In this document: piece by piece, positions 16,295 through 24,944 of the stretch
How positions within the stretch are numbered: position 1 is the stretch's first letter
How the letters are laid out: the number at the start of each line of letters is the position of its first letter
NCBI RefSeq assembly: GCF_009867135.1
Contig: NZ_CP047226.1
Location: forward strand, 2,542,001 to 2,606,000
Reading direction: 5' to 3'
From: Moraxella osloensis
GTDB lineage: Bacteria > Pseudomonadota > Gammaproteobacteria > Pseudomonadales > Moraxellaceae
DNA: 64,000 nucleotides
Notes under the pieces: model-generated
What the model was told of the DNA's origin: nothing
The model's database searches: none
What the model saw: only the letters and a program-made list of their open reading frames with translations
Translations under genes and position numbers: made by a program

Positions 16295-17050
16295 TTAAGG
16301 AAAATGCTTTAGCCCCACTTGGTCGAACTCCTTACCAACTTGATGACGACCACCTCTGCAATAAAACTTTGCCTTCAAAATCTCAAATGCTCGATTGAGT
16401 TGTGTGGGTTGAAACACATAACGTCCAATCGGACGAGCAACTAAATCCACTAATTGTAAGCCAACTGAGTTAGTCTTTTTTGATACCACTTTAACTTTAA
16501 ATGGTAATACTTTTTTGAAGCGATTTTCACCATTGCAAATGCGTAAAAACTCCAACTCAAGTTCTGTATCTTCTTTATCGCCCCGACTTTCTACTGCCAC
16601 AAATGTGATTTTATCGTGTTGTGATTTTTCAATCATTAACTCATATAAAGTTTCTAAGCAATGCTTCAATGAATAATGATAAGCATGTAATTCTTTGATT
16701 TGTTCAGCTTTAATTTTGTGTTTCTCGATGACATGAGCAATCAAAATAAAATTACTTTGCTCCATAATTTGGTTTAATTTTTCCAAAAAGTTTTGCTTTT
16801 CTTCAAACGATTTAAAAATGTTAAAGTCGCCTTTTTCTTTGCGAATCTCATGTTCATGCAAAATAACAAAGTCATGCCCAAACGTATCGAATTTAAGTTT
16901 TTGAACGTGTGGCACAACATGATTAAGATAATGTTGTTTGTAAAATACACAAAAAGCTAAGGCAAAAATTGGATAATTTTTATCAATAGACGTTAGACTA
17001 TGGTCACCACTTTCATCCACATATACCATAAAATCACTAAATTCTGGCAT
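16295..17050 (-). CDS. DUF3800 domain protein
   Basis: 251 residues. The DUF3800 signature opens the protein with YVDESGDH (residues 10-17, acidic D12, E13, D16). It closes with GLQLVDLVARPIGRYV near residues 212-227. The conserved acidic residues and the RNase H-like fold predicted for this family suggest a nuclease. DUF3800 proteins occur in phage-defence contexts and in some retron types as the effector. Here the gene is convergent with alkA and lies about 1 kb from the retron RT on the opposite strand, so a direct link is only possible. No other partner gene is next to it. Confidence 0.85.
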   Translation of the reverse strand: MPEFSDFMVYVDESGDHSLTSIDKNYPIFALAFCVFYKQHYLNHVVPHVQKLKFDTFGHDFVILHEHEIRKEKGDFNIFKSFEEKQNFLEKLNQIMEQSNFILIAHVIEKHKIKAEQIKELHAYHYSLKHCLETLYELMIEKSQHDKITFVAVESRGDKEDTELELEFLRICNGENRFKKVLPFKVKVVSKKTNSVGLQLVDLVARPIGRYVFQPTQLNRAFEILKAKFYCRGGRHQVGKEFDQVGLKHFP

Positions 17051-17202
17051 TTATTTACTCTTAAATATTGTTCGAATGAATAACCATTATATACAATCAT
17101 GATTTATACATTAAAGTTATCATGTTTACACTCGTACACTATTTTTGCTAAACTTTCATAAAATGTTATTCAAAAAATATTATTCAAAAATTCGAGCATA
17201 AA

Positions 17203-18510
17203 ATGACCACAAAATTTAGCCAAAAAAAGCCCCGCTACGACGAACGCCCTGATCATGAGCGTATTGTTATCACAGGCATGGGAGCCATTACCCCGCTAGG
17301 ACTGGATGTAGAGAGCACTTGGCAACGGCTCATTAATGGCGAAAGCGGTATCAAAGCGATTAGCCATTTTGATGCCACTGACTACCGCGCACAAATCGCA
17401 GGCACAGTGGATGGGTTTGATATCGGCTTGTACATGAACGCCAAAGACGCGCGGCGGTACGACACCTTTGTACAATATGGTGTTGCCGCAGCAGCGCAAG
17501 CCTTGAAGCAAGCAGGCTTTATCAGTGAGTTGCAAGCCGCGCCCGTACAGCAGGTTGACCCCGACCGTATCGGGGTAATTATCGGCTCAGGGATTGGCGG
17601 TATCACCACCATTGAAGACACAGCGGTAAAACTTCATAGCGAGGGTCCGCGTAAAATCTCGCCGTTTTTTGTGCCCTCAGCCATTGTGAATATGGCAGCT
17701 GGACAAGTGGCGATTCGTCATGGCATTAAAGGGTTAAATCTTGCCACTTCTACCGCTTGTACCACAGCCACCCATGCGATTGGCTTGGCGGCACGGTTGA
17801 TTGCGTATGGCGATGCCGATGTGATTTTGGCGGGCGGCTGTGAAAAAGCCTCAAGCCAGCTGGGTATCGGTGGCTTCTCAGCAATGCAAGCGTTATCAAC
17901 GCGCAACGATGCACCCACCAAAGCCAGTCGTCCATTTGACAAAGACCGTGATGGTTTTGTGCTGGGTGATGGTGCAGGCGTGTTGGTGATGGAAAGCCTT
18001 GCCCACGCCAAAGCGCGCGGTGCGACGATTTTGGCAGAGTTTGTCGGCTTTGGCATGAGTGATGATGCCAGTCATATCACCGCGCCACCGGAAAATGGCG
18101 AAGGTGCTGCTATGGCGATGCGTCACGCCTTGAGTGATGCTGGCATTGCCCCCAGCGACGTTGGCTACATCAATACCCATGGCACCAGTACCCCAGCAGG
18201 TGATGTGGCAGAGAGCCGTGCGATTGCGGGTATCTTTGGTGAGAATATGGTGGTAAGTTCCACCAAATCGATGACCGGTCATCTACTGGGCGCTGCAGGG
18301 GGTATCGAAGCGATTTTCACCGTTAAGGCGCTGCAACAACAAATATTGCCACCGACCATCAATTTGGATCATCAAGACCCTGAGTGCAAGCTTGACTATG
18401 TACCGCATACAGCCCGTAAAGTTGACCACCTAACCCATGCGATTTCTAATAGCTTTGGGTTTGGGGGTACCAACGGCTCGCTGCTGTTTGCCAAATGGCA
18501 GTCACGATAA
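17203..18510 (+). CDS. fabF: 3-oxoacyl-ACP synthase II (FabF-type)
   Basis: 435 residues. Condensing enzyme that extends acyl-ACP with malonyl-ACP in fatty acid synthesis. The Cys-His-His active site is visible: C186 in TSTACTTATHAI, H326 in NTHGTSTPAGD and H360 in MTGHLLGAAGG. The glycine-rich C-terminal NSFGFGGTNGSL is typical. A 19-residue N-terminal extension precedes the usual RIVITGMGAITPLG start. The gene is not next to acpP or fabG here, so it may be a second FabF copy in the genome. A terminator follows. Confidence 0.92.
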   Translation: MTTKFSQKKPRYDERPDHERIVITGMGAITPLGLDVESTWQRLINGESGIKAISHFDATDYRAQIAGTVDGFDIGLYMNAKDARRYDTFVQYGVAAAAQALKQAGFISELQAAPVQQVDPDRIGVIIGSGIGGITTIEDTAVKLHSEGPRKISPFFVPSAIVNMAAGQVAIRHGIKGLNLATSTACTTATHAIGLAARLIAYGDADVILAGGCEKASSQLGIGGFSAMQALSTRNDAPTKASRPFDKDRDGFVLGDGAGVLVMESLAHAKARGATILAEFVGFGMSDDASHITAPPENGEGAAMAMRHALSDAGIAPSDVGYINTHGTSTPAGDVAESRAIAGIFGENMVVSSTKSMTGHLLGAAGGIEAIFTVKALQQQILPPTINLDHQDPECKLDYVPHTARKVDHLTHAISNSFGFGGTNGSLLFAKWQSR

Positions 18511-18560
18511 ATAGCAACCACTGTGATGATAGCATTAATCCTTTAACGGTGTGAATTTTG

Positions 18561-18594
18561 AAAACGGCTATTGAAATTGTAGCCGTTTTTTCGT
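18561..18594 (+). terminator. Terminator after fabF
   Basis: AAAACGGCTA and TAGCCGTTTTTT form a ten-base stem with a T-run, about 50 bp after the fabF stop codon. Confidence 0.85.
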
Positions 18595-18638
18595 TAAATG
18601 AAGCTATCCTATTTCATCCTTAACGCTGGACACCATTC

Positions 18639-19607
18639 ATGTCAGGATTTGCCTTCTCCCACCAATTTTCAAAGCGCTGGCTTGCCACCCCTACCCCTGT
18701 CAAACACGCCATTATTCAAGAACTCGATGATATCGTTACCTTGCTTTACCCGGATACCGACCTTGATGAGTATCAATTTAGCGTGCCTAATCTGCATGAT
18801 AAAGTCGAGGAATTACTGGCTATCGAGCGTGACCACCAAGAAAAATTACAAGCGCAAGCACGTGAGCGTGAGCTTGAAGAACAACGCCTAGAACAAGAAA
18901 GATTGGCACAACACAGGCTAGAACAGGAGCGGTTAGAAAACAAACGCTTAGAAACCGAACGTTTGGAAAAAGAGCGCCTTGAGCAACAACGTCTTGAACA
19001 AGCACAGTTAACACAAGAAAACGAAAAAGAACGTCAAGCGCAAGAAGAACGTCTAAAACGCGAACGCCAAGCACAAGATGACGCAGCCATTGCGCTACTC
19101 GAGCAAGAACGCGCCATTGCCAAACAAGCGCATCTGGAAAAACAGGCAAACCCTGCAAAACTAGCGACGCAACTATCAACTGGCTCAATCGAGGGTGCAA
19201 ATCACGAGCTAGATGAACAAGCTCAATCCACGGATACCGCAACCAGCGATATCACGATTGAGCGCCATCGCAGTGAGATGGTCTATGCCATTGATCACAC
19301 TGATACCGCTGATAACACTGATAACTTTGCTGAGGCTGAGCCGTTAGCTGATGACCCAACAGCCGCAGTGATGACCCGAGAAACGAGCGTTACTGACCCA
19401 CTTGCTGATATTGACAGCCCATCTATCACCACCATGCCCGCTATTGAACAAATCAAACAAGATATCGTCAAACAGCTACAAGGCTATATCGACAACTATT
19501 TGCTCGAATCAATGACGCTGATGAATGAGGATTTGAATCAATGGCTCAAAACCGAAGTGGAAAAACAGCTGACTGTTCGTTTATCACAAAGCCATCAAAG
19601 CCATTAA
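18639..19607 (+). CDS. Coiled-coil protein with Leu-Glu-Gln-Arg repeats
   Basis: 322 residues with no recognised family. Residues 1-60 form a short globular N-terminus. From about 60 to 165 the sequence is an almost uninterrupted charged coiled coil built on units such as LEQERL and LEKERL. An acidic, Thr/Asp-rich linker covers about 180-265. The last 50 residues (EQIKQDIVKQLQGYIDNYLLESM and following) are again helical. There is no signal peptide and no membrane segment. The shape suggests a cytoplasmic structural or tethering protein. Its stop overlaps the stop of the convergent YkgJ-like gene by a few bases. Confidence 0.7.
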   Translation: MSGFAFSHQFSKRWLATPTPVKHAIIQELDDIVTLLYPDTDLDEYQFSVPNLHDKVEELLAIERDHQEKLQAQARERELEEQRLEQERLAQHRLEQERLENKRLETERLEKERLEQQRLEQAQLTQENEKERQAQEERLKRERQAQDDAAIALLEQERAIAKQAHLEKQANPAKLATQLSTGSIEGANHELDEQAQSTDTATSDITIERHRSEMVYAIDHTDTADNTDNFAEAEPLADDPTAAVMTRETSVTDPLADIDSPSITTMPAIEQIKQDIVKQLQGYIDNYLLESMTLMNEDLNQWLKTEVEKQLTVRLSQSHQSH

Positions 19608-19960
19608 GCCTGCAATTGACTAAAGATATCGTTAGATAACCCATAGTGATGACGGGCTTTGATACATTGCTCGTCACCGACTTGTACCGATTGGCAGGTG
19701 CTTGAGCGTTTATCATAGATTTGGCAAGCCACAGAGTTACCAACTTCGCCCACTAATGCAATACATCTGACCGGCTTTGTTTCGGTACCTTTCATACAGG
19801 TATAAAAATCATTGACTTTGACCGTCATCTGCTCGGGGATACCGAGTGTCTCGCCTTCTGCCCAATAAAAAGACACCCGATAGTTAGCACAACATGCGCC
19901 ACAGTACATGCAGATATCGCTATCCGCAGCTGCGATTGATTTAAAAAAAATTTCTGCCAT
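19604..19960 (-). CDS. YkgJ-family cysteine cluster protein
   Basis: 118 residues. The N-terminal cysteine motif is C17-x-x-C20-x-x-C23-C24, followed by further cysteines at about 55, 66, 79, 88 and 99. This matches the YkgJ/UPF0153 family, in which the cysteines probably bind zinc or an iron-sulfur cluster. The biological role is not established. It is convergent with the coiled-coil gene (stop codons overlap) and lies 68 bp beyond the uvrC end in the same direction of transcription as other minus-strand genes. Confidence 0.85.
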   Translation of the reverse strand: MAEIFFKSIAAADSDICMYCGACCANYRVSFYWAEGETLGIPEQMTVKVNDFYTCMKGTETKPVRCIALVGEVGNSVACQIYDKRSSTCQSVQVGDEQCIKARHHYGLSNDIFSQLQA

Positions 19961-20027
19961 TGTTACAATGCCATGTCATTATCATTGTTAACTACCCGTT
20001 TCATCCAAAACGGCTAAAAATTTAATA

Positions 20028-21917
20028 TTAGCCATGCAACACTTTATAAATGGTATTGGCCATCACCTTGCCAATGCCGTTCACCTGACCAATTTCATCT
20101 TGTGACGCACCAAGCAGCTGCTGCAAGCCGCCAAAATGATTGAGTAACTCTCGGCGGCGTTTTTCGCCAAGCCCAGGGATGGCTTCTAGCACTGAGCTTG
20201 AGCGGCGTTTATCGCGTTTTTTGCGGTGTGCGGTAATGGCAAAGCGGTGCGCTTCATCGCGGATATGCATAATCAAATGCAGTGCCTTGCTATCAGCCGG
20301 CAAATCGAGCGGCTCACGGTCAATAAAATGCAGTACCTCAAGCCCAGCCTTGCGACCTTCGCCTTTTGCCACCCCAACGAGCAAGGTTTGGGGTAAAATC
20401 CCCAGCTCGCTCAGTACGTCTTTTGCCATATTGAGCTGCCCTTTACCGCCATCAATCAGCAATAAATCTGGCAGCGGCTGTTTGCTATAGCGGCGGTTTA
20501 ATACTTGCTTCATGGCGGCATAGTCGTCACCGCCCGTGATGCCATGAATGGCATATTGGCGATAGTCGCGTTTGCGTAGCCCGCCTTGGTCAGCGACCAC
20601 ACAGCTGGCAATGGTGGCTTCACCCATGGTATGCGAGATATCAAAACATTCGATACGGTCGAGCGATTTGCCTTGTAGCGCCTCTTTTAAAACCTCATTG
20701 AGTGCGTTAAAGCGAGATTTAACTTCCAAATAATCGCCCAATTTGGTTTGCAGGGCGTTGTTGGCATTCATTTGGGCAAGGGTGAGCCATTCGCTCCGCT
20801 GCTCACGAACTTTGGTTTTTATCGTCACCTTTTTGCCAAAGGTTTCAGTTAAGGCTTCTGTCATCGCGGTTTGGTCGGGCAACTCATGGCTTATAATCAG
20901 CTCTTCGGGCAAATCATCACTGACTTGAAAATAAAACGAGCTGACAAACTCAGACAAGTTATCCGCTATGTCGTTTTCACTATCCACATCAGGAAAATAA
21001 TTGTTGCCACCCAAAACCTGCCCATTACGCACATTCATGACATGCACACAGGTAATGCCCGCTTGACTGGCGATGGCGATGATATCGGCTTCACCTTTGA
21101 CCGTATATACCGCTTGTTTGGCTTGTACTTCGCGTAGCATCGAGAGTTGGTCGCGATACAAGGCGGCTTGCTCAAAGTTCATGTCTTCAGCCGCCTGCTC
21201 CATTTTACCCACCAATTTGACTTGCAAATCCGTGCCTTCCCCTTTTAAAAATCGAATGGTGTTGTTGACGTCATCGGCATACTCTTCGGGCGATACCAGC
21301 CCGACACACGGCGCTTTACAGCGTTTGATTTGGTACTCTAGGCAAGGTCGCTGACGCTGGGCAAAAAATGCATTGGTGCATTGGCGTACCATGAACATTT
21401 TTTGCATCATTAATAAGGTCTGTTTGGCGGCATGTGCCGAAGGAAAAGGTCCAAAAAATCTGCCTTTTTGGTGTTGCCCTTTGCCGCGCCCATAGGCAAG
21501 TCTTGGATAAGGTTTATCCGCTGAGATAAACACGTACAGATAGGATTTATCATCACGCAGTAGCACATTGTAGGGCGGTCGATGCAGCTTGATGAGGTTT
21601 TGCTCAAGCAGCAGCGCTTCGGTCTCAGAGCGGGTTATGATGGTTTCGATGTTGTCGATACGTTGCACCAGCGCCCGCGTTTTGGGGTGGTCGATGGTTT
21701 TGGCAAAGTAGCTGTTGACGCGGCTTTTGAGCGATTTGGCTTTGCCCACATAGATGATGTCGCCATTTTTGCCCAGCATTTTGTACACGCCTGGCAAGTT
21801 GGGCAGGCGCTTAATCAAGTGATCCAATCGCGCTTTGCGGTCGGCAGTCGCTGCAGCAATTTCAATGGTTGCAGGGTCGATGGCTGGATTCACGCTGCTT
21901 TTTCTTTCTTTGGGCAT
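20028..21917 (-). CDS. uvrC: Excinuclease ABC subunit C
   Basis: 629 residues. UvrC makes both incisions in nucleotide excision repair after UvrAB has located a lesion. The GIY-YIG nuclease is at about 40-120, beginning [27 protein letters not shown] UvrB-binding UVR motif lies near 225-255 ([20 protein letters not shown]). The RNase H-like C-terminal nuclease follows, with CFDISH and [10 protein letters not shown]. Two helix-hairpin-helix units close the protein ([17 protein letters not shown] and [13 protein letters not shown]). The length is normal. An N-terminal extension of about 35 residues precedes the nuclease domain. Confidence 0.96.
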   Translation of the reverse strand: MPKERKSSVNPAIDPATIEIAAATADRKARLDHLIKRLPNLPGVYKMLGKNGDIIYVGKAKSLKSRVNSYFAKTIDHPKTRALVQRIDNIETIITRSETEALLLEQNLIKLHRPPYNVLLRDDKSYLYVFISADKPYPRLAYGRGKGQHQKGRFFGPFPSAHAAKQTLLMMQKMFMVRQCTNAFFAQRQRPCLEYQIKRCKAPCVGLVSPEEYADDVNNTIRFLKGEGTDLQVKLVGKMEQAAEDMNFEQAALYRDQLSMLREVQAKQAVYTVKGEADIIAIASQAGITCVHVMNVRNGQVLGGNNYFPDVDSENDIADNLSEFVSSFYFQVSDDLPEELIISHELPDQTAMTEALTETFGKKVTIKTKVREQRSEWLTLAQMNANNALQTKLGDYLEVKSRFNALNEVLKEALQGKSLDRIECFDISHTMGEATIASCVVADQGGLRKRDYRQYAIHGITGGDDYAAMKQVLNRRYSKQPLPDLLLIDGGKGQLNMAKDVLSELGILPQTLLVGVAKGEGRKAGLEVLHFIDREPLDLPADSKALHLIMHIRDEAHRFAITAHRKKRDKRRSSSVLEAIPGLGEKRRRELLNHFGGLQQLLGASQDEIGQVNGIGKVMANTIYKVLHG

Positions 21918-22072
21918 TTGATTTAGTTTACTTTTATATGGTTTTGCTACTATATTTAGTTGTTTTCATTGATTTTCAATCTATATTATAAAATAGTAGC
22001 TGAATGTAGAATTCACTGTACTTATAAGAATAACATTTTAAGTAACCCTTTCTACTATAGTTCAACTCACTA

Positions 22073-22429
22073 TTAGTCAATTGCAAAACCCATTAAACAA
22101 AAGTCTGTTATAAAACACTCTCTATCTTCGCCTTCTAATTGATTCATTAGATGTCTTAAGTTAAATGGGATACTCTGTGTGATATCAGATTTCAATAATT
22201 TCGATACATAAGAATCCTGAAATAAATTTTCGGCTAGAACGAAAATACAAAAATTAATAAGTAATCTTTGTGCTTTCGAATAATTAGATTCAAAATCATA
22301 TATTAGATAATCAAGAGAGCTTCTTAAAATTTGGTCATTATTCGCATTTTGAATCAAATGTATGTATAAACTATCCAAAATCTCTAATCTAGTTTCTTCA
22401 TAACTTAAAGGCATTTGATTTATACTCAT
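22073..22429 (-). CDS. Hypothetical helical protein
   Basis: 118 residues, mostly helical and acidic, with no motif I recognise. The base composition is clearly more AT-rich than in uvrC and the HNH gene on either side, which points to acquired DNA. The size and composition resemble small immunity proteins, but no toxin gene is adjacent. Function unknown. The start ATG at 22429 lies 42 bp after the stop codon of the HNH gene in the same orientation. Confidence 0.55.
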   Translation of the reverse strand: MSINQMPLSYEETRLEILDSLYIHLIQNANNDQILRSSLDYLIYDFESNYSKAQRLLINFCIFVLAENLFQDSYVSKLLKSDITQSIPFNLRHLMNQLEGEDRECFITDFCLMGFAID

Positions 22430-22471
22430 ATATCACTGTTTTGACTTTTAAGTAATTTCAATCTTAAACTA

Positions 22472-22855
22472 CTAATCCGATCCCCCACTTTTGACGCGAA
22501 TGGTTTGTCCTGCAGGGCGTTTTTTGATCCAGTTAATAAATTTTTGCATCTCGCTATGCTCGGCAAGCCGCTCAACCGTATGGTAGTAGCTGGATAATTC
22601 TTGGTTGCTAAACACTTCATGCACTTGTGCATGACAAGCTGGACACAGCATGGCGATGTCGTTTTTCATTTCATCACGGCTAAATTCGCGCTTGGTACGG
22701 GCTTTGTCGTGGCGGGATTTGGGAATCAGATGATGCTGGGTTAATTCAACTTCATCACGTCCACACAATTCACACGGTGGCGAAGGCGCTTTTTCAGCCA
22801 AAATCGCCTCCCAGAATGCTTCATCTTCGTTATTTTTTGCTTTACCTTTTGCCAT
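22472..22855 (-). CDS. HNH nuclease domain protein
   Basis: 127 residues. A zinc-binding HNH module is clear: C28-x-x-C31, then the catalytic H41-H42 in QHHLIPKSRHD, then C71-x-x-C74-H75 with H79. It has no DNA-recognition domain, so it resembles the small stand-alone HNH proteins found near phage and defence genes and in housekeeping contexts alike. No ATPase partner of the Septu or Zorya type is adjacent. Activity is inferred from the intact motif only. Confidence 0.85.
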   Translation of the reverse strand: MAKGKAKNNEDEAFWEAILAEKAPSPPCELCGRDEVELTQHHLIPKSRHDKARTKREFSRDEMKNDIAMLCPACHAQVHEVFSNQELSSYYHTVERLAEHSEMQKFINWIKKRPAGQTIRVKSGGSD

Positions 22856-22962
22856 TAGTTTGTCACGCTTTGCTATCAGTTGTATCTATCATACAATAGC
22901 ATTGTTGCCTTGCCAATGGCGTGTTGCACCATATCTTTTTTCATGTTAAAAACGAGTCTGCC

Positions 22963-23535
22963 ATGTTATCTAAGCTATCCAAGCTATCTAATTTATCTAA
23001 GCTATCTAAGCTAAGCCAAACCTTTCAATCTCAAGCCAAAGACTACCTTAATCCGTTTCATAACCCCAAGTTATTAAAGCAGTTTTTTAACTTTTATCCG
23101 CCATATTTTGGGGCAGGTATCCGTGTTGACAGCCTTGATTTCGCCAACCATCATATTCGCGTGCGTTTACCCTTAAACAAACTCAATCAAAACATCGTCG
23201 GCACCCAGTTTGGGGGCAGTTTGTATTCGATGACCGACCCATTTTTGATGATTTTGTTGATGCAAGCGTTGGGCAATGCGTACGTGGTATGGGATAAGTC
23301 GGCGAGCATTGATTTTGTTAAAGCGGGCAAAAGCGATGTGTTTGCCGATTTTCACTTTGATGACACCGAAATTGATACCATAAAAGCCTTAGCAAAGGAT
23401 GGTAAAGCGGTGTTCCGCAATTATGACGTACAAGTGGTTGACGACCAAAATGAAGTGGTCGCCACTGTGACCAAAACCCTGTACATTCGGTTACGAGCCT
23501 ACAGTAAATCAAAAAACCAAACGGTCAGAATTTAG
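22963..23535 (+). CDS. DUF4442 hotdog-fold protein (thioesterase-like)
   Basis: 190 residues from the ATG at 22963; a GTG 42 bp upstream is open but lacks a good ribosome site. The core matches DUF4442, a hotdog-fold relative of acyl-CoA thioesterases: GAGIRVDSLDFANHHIRVRLPL, then NIVGTQFGGSLYSMTDPFLM and a DKSASIDFVKAGKSDV strand. A substrate is not known. The first residues are an unusual tandem run, LSKLSKLSNLSKLSKLS, encoded by a 9-bp DNA repeat. The gene is convergent with the methyltransferase gene, 10 bp away. Confidence 0.8.
   Translation: MLSKLSKLSNLSKLSKLSQTFQSQAKDYLNPFHNPKLLKQFFNFYPPYFGAGIRVDSLDFANHHIRVRLPLNKLNQNIVGTQFGGSLYSMTDPFLMILLMQALGNAYVVWDKSASIDFVKAGKSDVFADFHFDDTEIDTIKALAKDGKAVFRNYDVQVVDDQNEVVATVTKTLYIRLRAYSKSKNQTVRI
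22966..23016. repeat. 9-bp tandem repeat at the start of the DUF4442 gene
   Basis: About five near-exact copies of CTATCTAAG encode an LSK repeat. Units of three codons keep the frame, so slippage would change only the length of the N-terminal tail. Confidence 0.8.
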
Positions 23536-23545
23536 CGGAAGGGCG

Positions 23546-24151
23546 TTAGTCTTTGACTGCTAAGGTGATGGTATAGGTTTTGCCTTGTTTGAGCTTATCG
23601 CTATTGCCAAACACTTCGGTAAATGAGCGTTTCATAAAGTCCCGCAAGCCGTTGATGGTCACCACATAGAACCGTGCGCCACTCTCCATCGCATTGTAGG
23701 CATCGAGCAAATACAGATAATGCTGTTCTTTACTGGCTTTGGCAGGTAAGTTACTCATCACTAGGCTAAATTTTTTGTCTTTTTCAACATCACGAAAGCC
23801 ATTGGATAGCTGAACTTGGGCATTATTTAAATGATTTTTTTGGCAGTTAAGTTTGGCATATTCCACCGCCACAAAGTCTTTGTCGATGAGCAAGTGCTGT
23901 CCGTTTGGGCATTCGCGGGCGGCCGTCATACCCAGTACGCCATAGCCACAGCCTAGGTCGATTGAGTGGTCATCGTCTTCGAACTCGATATAGTCAAGCA
24001 GCATAAGGCTACCCTCGTCGAGTTTTTCGGGCGAGAAAATTCCCCAAGTGCTGGTAAAGTGAAACGGCTTGCCAAGCACATCTTGGGTGAACTGGATGTC
24101 TTCGCGCCAGTAGGCAGATTTTTTGAGTAAATCGGTGGGGATTTGGTGCAT
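23546..24151 (-). CDS. Class I SAM-dependent methyltransferase (RsmC-like fold)
   Basis: 201 residues with a methyltransferase 'small' domain. The SAM-binding loop is DLGCGYGVLG at about 64-73. The WGIFSPEKLDEGSLMLLDYI segment before it is typical of the RsmC/RlmG group. The catalytic motif usually written NPP appears as SNLPAK (about 133-138), so the second proline position is altered. Substrate is unknown; rRNA or a small molecule are possible. The protein is half the size of RsmC because the N-terminal domain is missing. Confidence 0.82.
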   Translation of the reverse strand: MHQIPTDLLKKSAYWREDIQFTQDVLGKPFHFTSTWGIFSPEKLDEGSLMLLDYIEFEDDDHSIDLGCGYGVLGMTAARECPNGQHLLIDKDFVAVEYAKLNCQKNHLNNAQVQLSNGFRDVEKDKKFSLVMSNLPAKASKEQHYLYLLDAYNAMESGARFYVVTINGLRDFMKRSFTEVFGNSDKLKQGKTYTITLAVKD

Positions 24152-24168
24152 GGGGTTTCCTTTAAAGG

Positions 24169-24831
24169 TTATATTTTAGGCTTTTGAGCAATAAGTGTGG
24201 TAACGGTTTGATGACTAGCAACCCAGTTGGCAGTTTCTTGACAACGATAACCAATAATTTTAATAATTTTGTTATAAATGCTTAATAGTTTTTCATCAAA
24301 AATAGGCTCATGATGGGCAATGCGATTGCGTAATCGGCGAACAATATCTAAATCATTATGCAAATGCTCACGATTTTTTTGCACAGATCTTGATAAATTA
24401 GCATGGGGAAAAATAAGTTGGAATTGGCTATTCCAAAGCCTAGTATCGTGGCGCTGTGTGAGCATAGCTTGCCAAAATACAAAGTTTAATTCGGGTATAA
24501 TTTTTGGGATATAATTAAGGGTATGTTGTTTCGTTGCTTTATCTAAATCTGTTCTTTGATTATATTTTGGTTTTGGATGATTAGGTAAACTATTAATAAA
24601 CATATGATTATTGACCCAATTACTACCATACTGCGTATAGAGTATTTCAGCAATGGCATTACGAATCGTGACTTCACAAATATGTAATGGAAACAAAAAT
24701 GCCCCCGAAATTTGAGCATTCCAAAGGTACAATTCAACGGCTTGCTCTCTTGTTTTGGTCTTATTTTCATAAGTTTGCATTCTTTCAAAAGAAAGCGTTT
24801 GGAAAATTTGATTAAGCTGTGTTGAATTCAT
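24169..24831 (-). CDS. Abi-like HEPN-domain protein
   Basis: 220 residues of the Abi_2/AbiD-F type family linked to abortive phage infection. The HEPN RNase signature Rx4H is present as R168-N-R-I-A-H173, in the typical context RLRNRIAHHEPIF. The N-terminal LSFERMQTYE and EVTIRNAIAEIL elements also fit. It would be expected to cleave RNA when triggered. It lies alone, 18 bp from the methyltransferase gene on the same strand. The low GC of this stretch compared with hemN suggests acquisition. Confidence 0.82.
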   Translation of the reverse strand: MNSTQLNQIFQTLSFERMQTYENKTKTREQAVELYLWNAQISGAFLFPLHICEVTIRNAIAEILYTQYGSNWVNNHMFINSLPNHPKPKYNQRTDLDKATKQHTLNYIPKIIPELNFVFWQAMLTQRHDTRLWNSQFQLIFPHANLSRSVQKNREHLHNDLDIVRRLRNRIAHHEPIFDEKLLSIYNKIIKIIGYRCQETANWVASHQTVTTLIAQKPKI

Positions 24832-24905
24832 TCAATAAAATCCGTATAATACGTACTATGTGAGCTAGAGGATACGTGAGCGAAAGCTTCCACCTTTAGT
24901 ATAGT

Positions 24906-24936
24906 AAAACACCTGTCATTTTGGCAGGTGTTTTGC
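24906..24936. terminator. Terminator after hemN
   Basis: AAAACACCTG and CAGGTGTTTT pair across nine bases, with T-runs on both sides. It lies between the hemN stop codon and the upstream region of the Abi gene. Confidence 0.82.
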
Positions 24937-24944
24937 TTTTTAGG

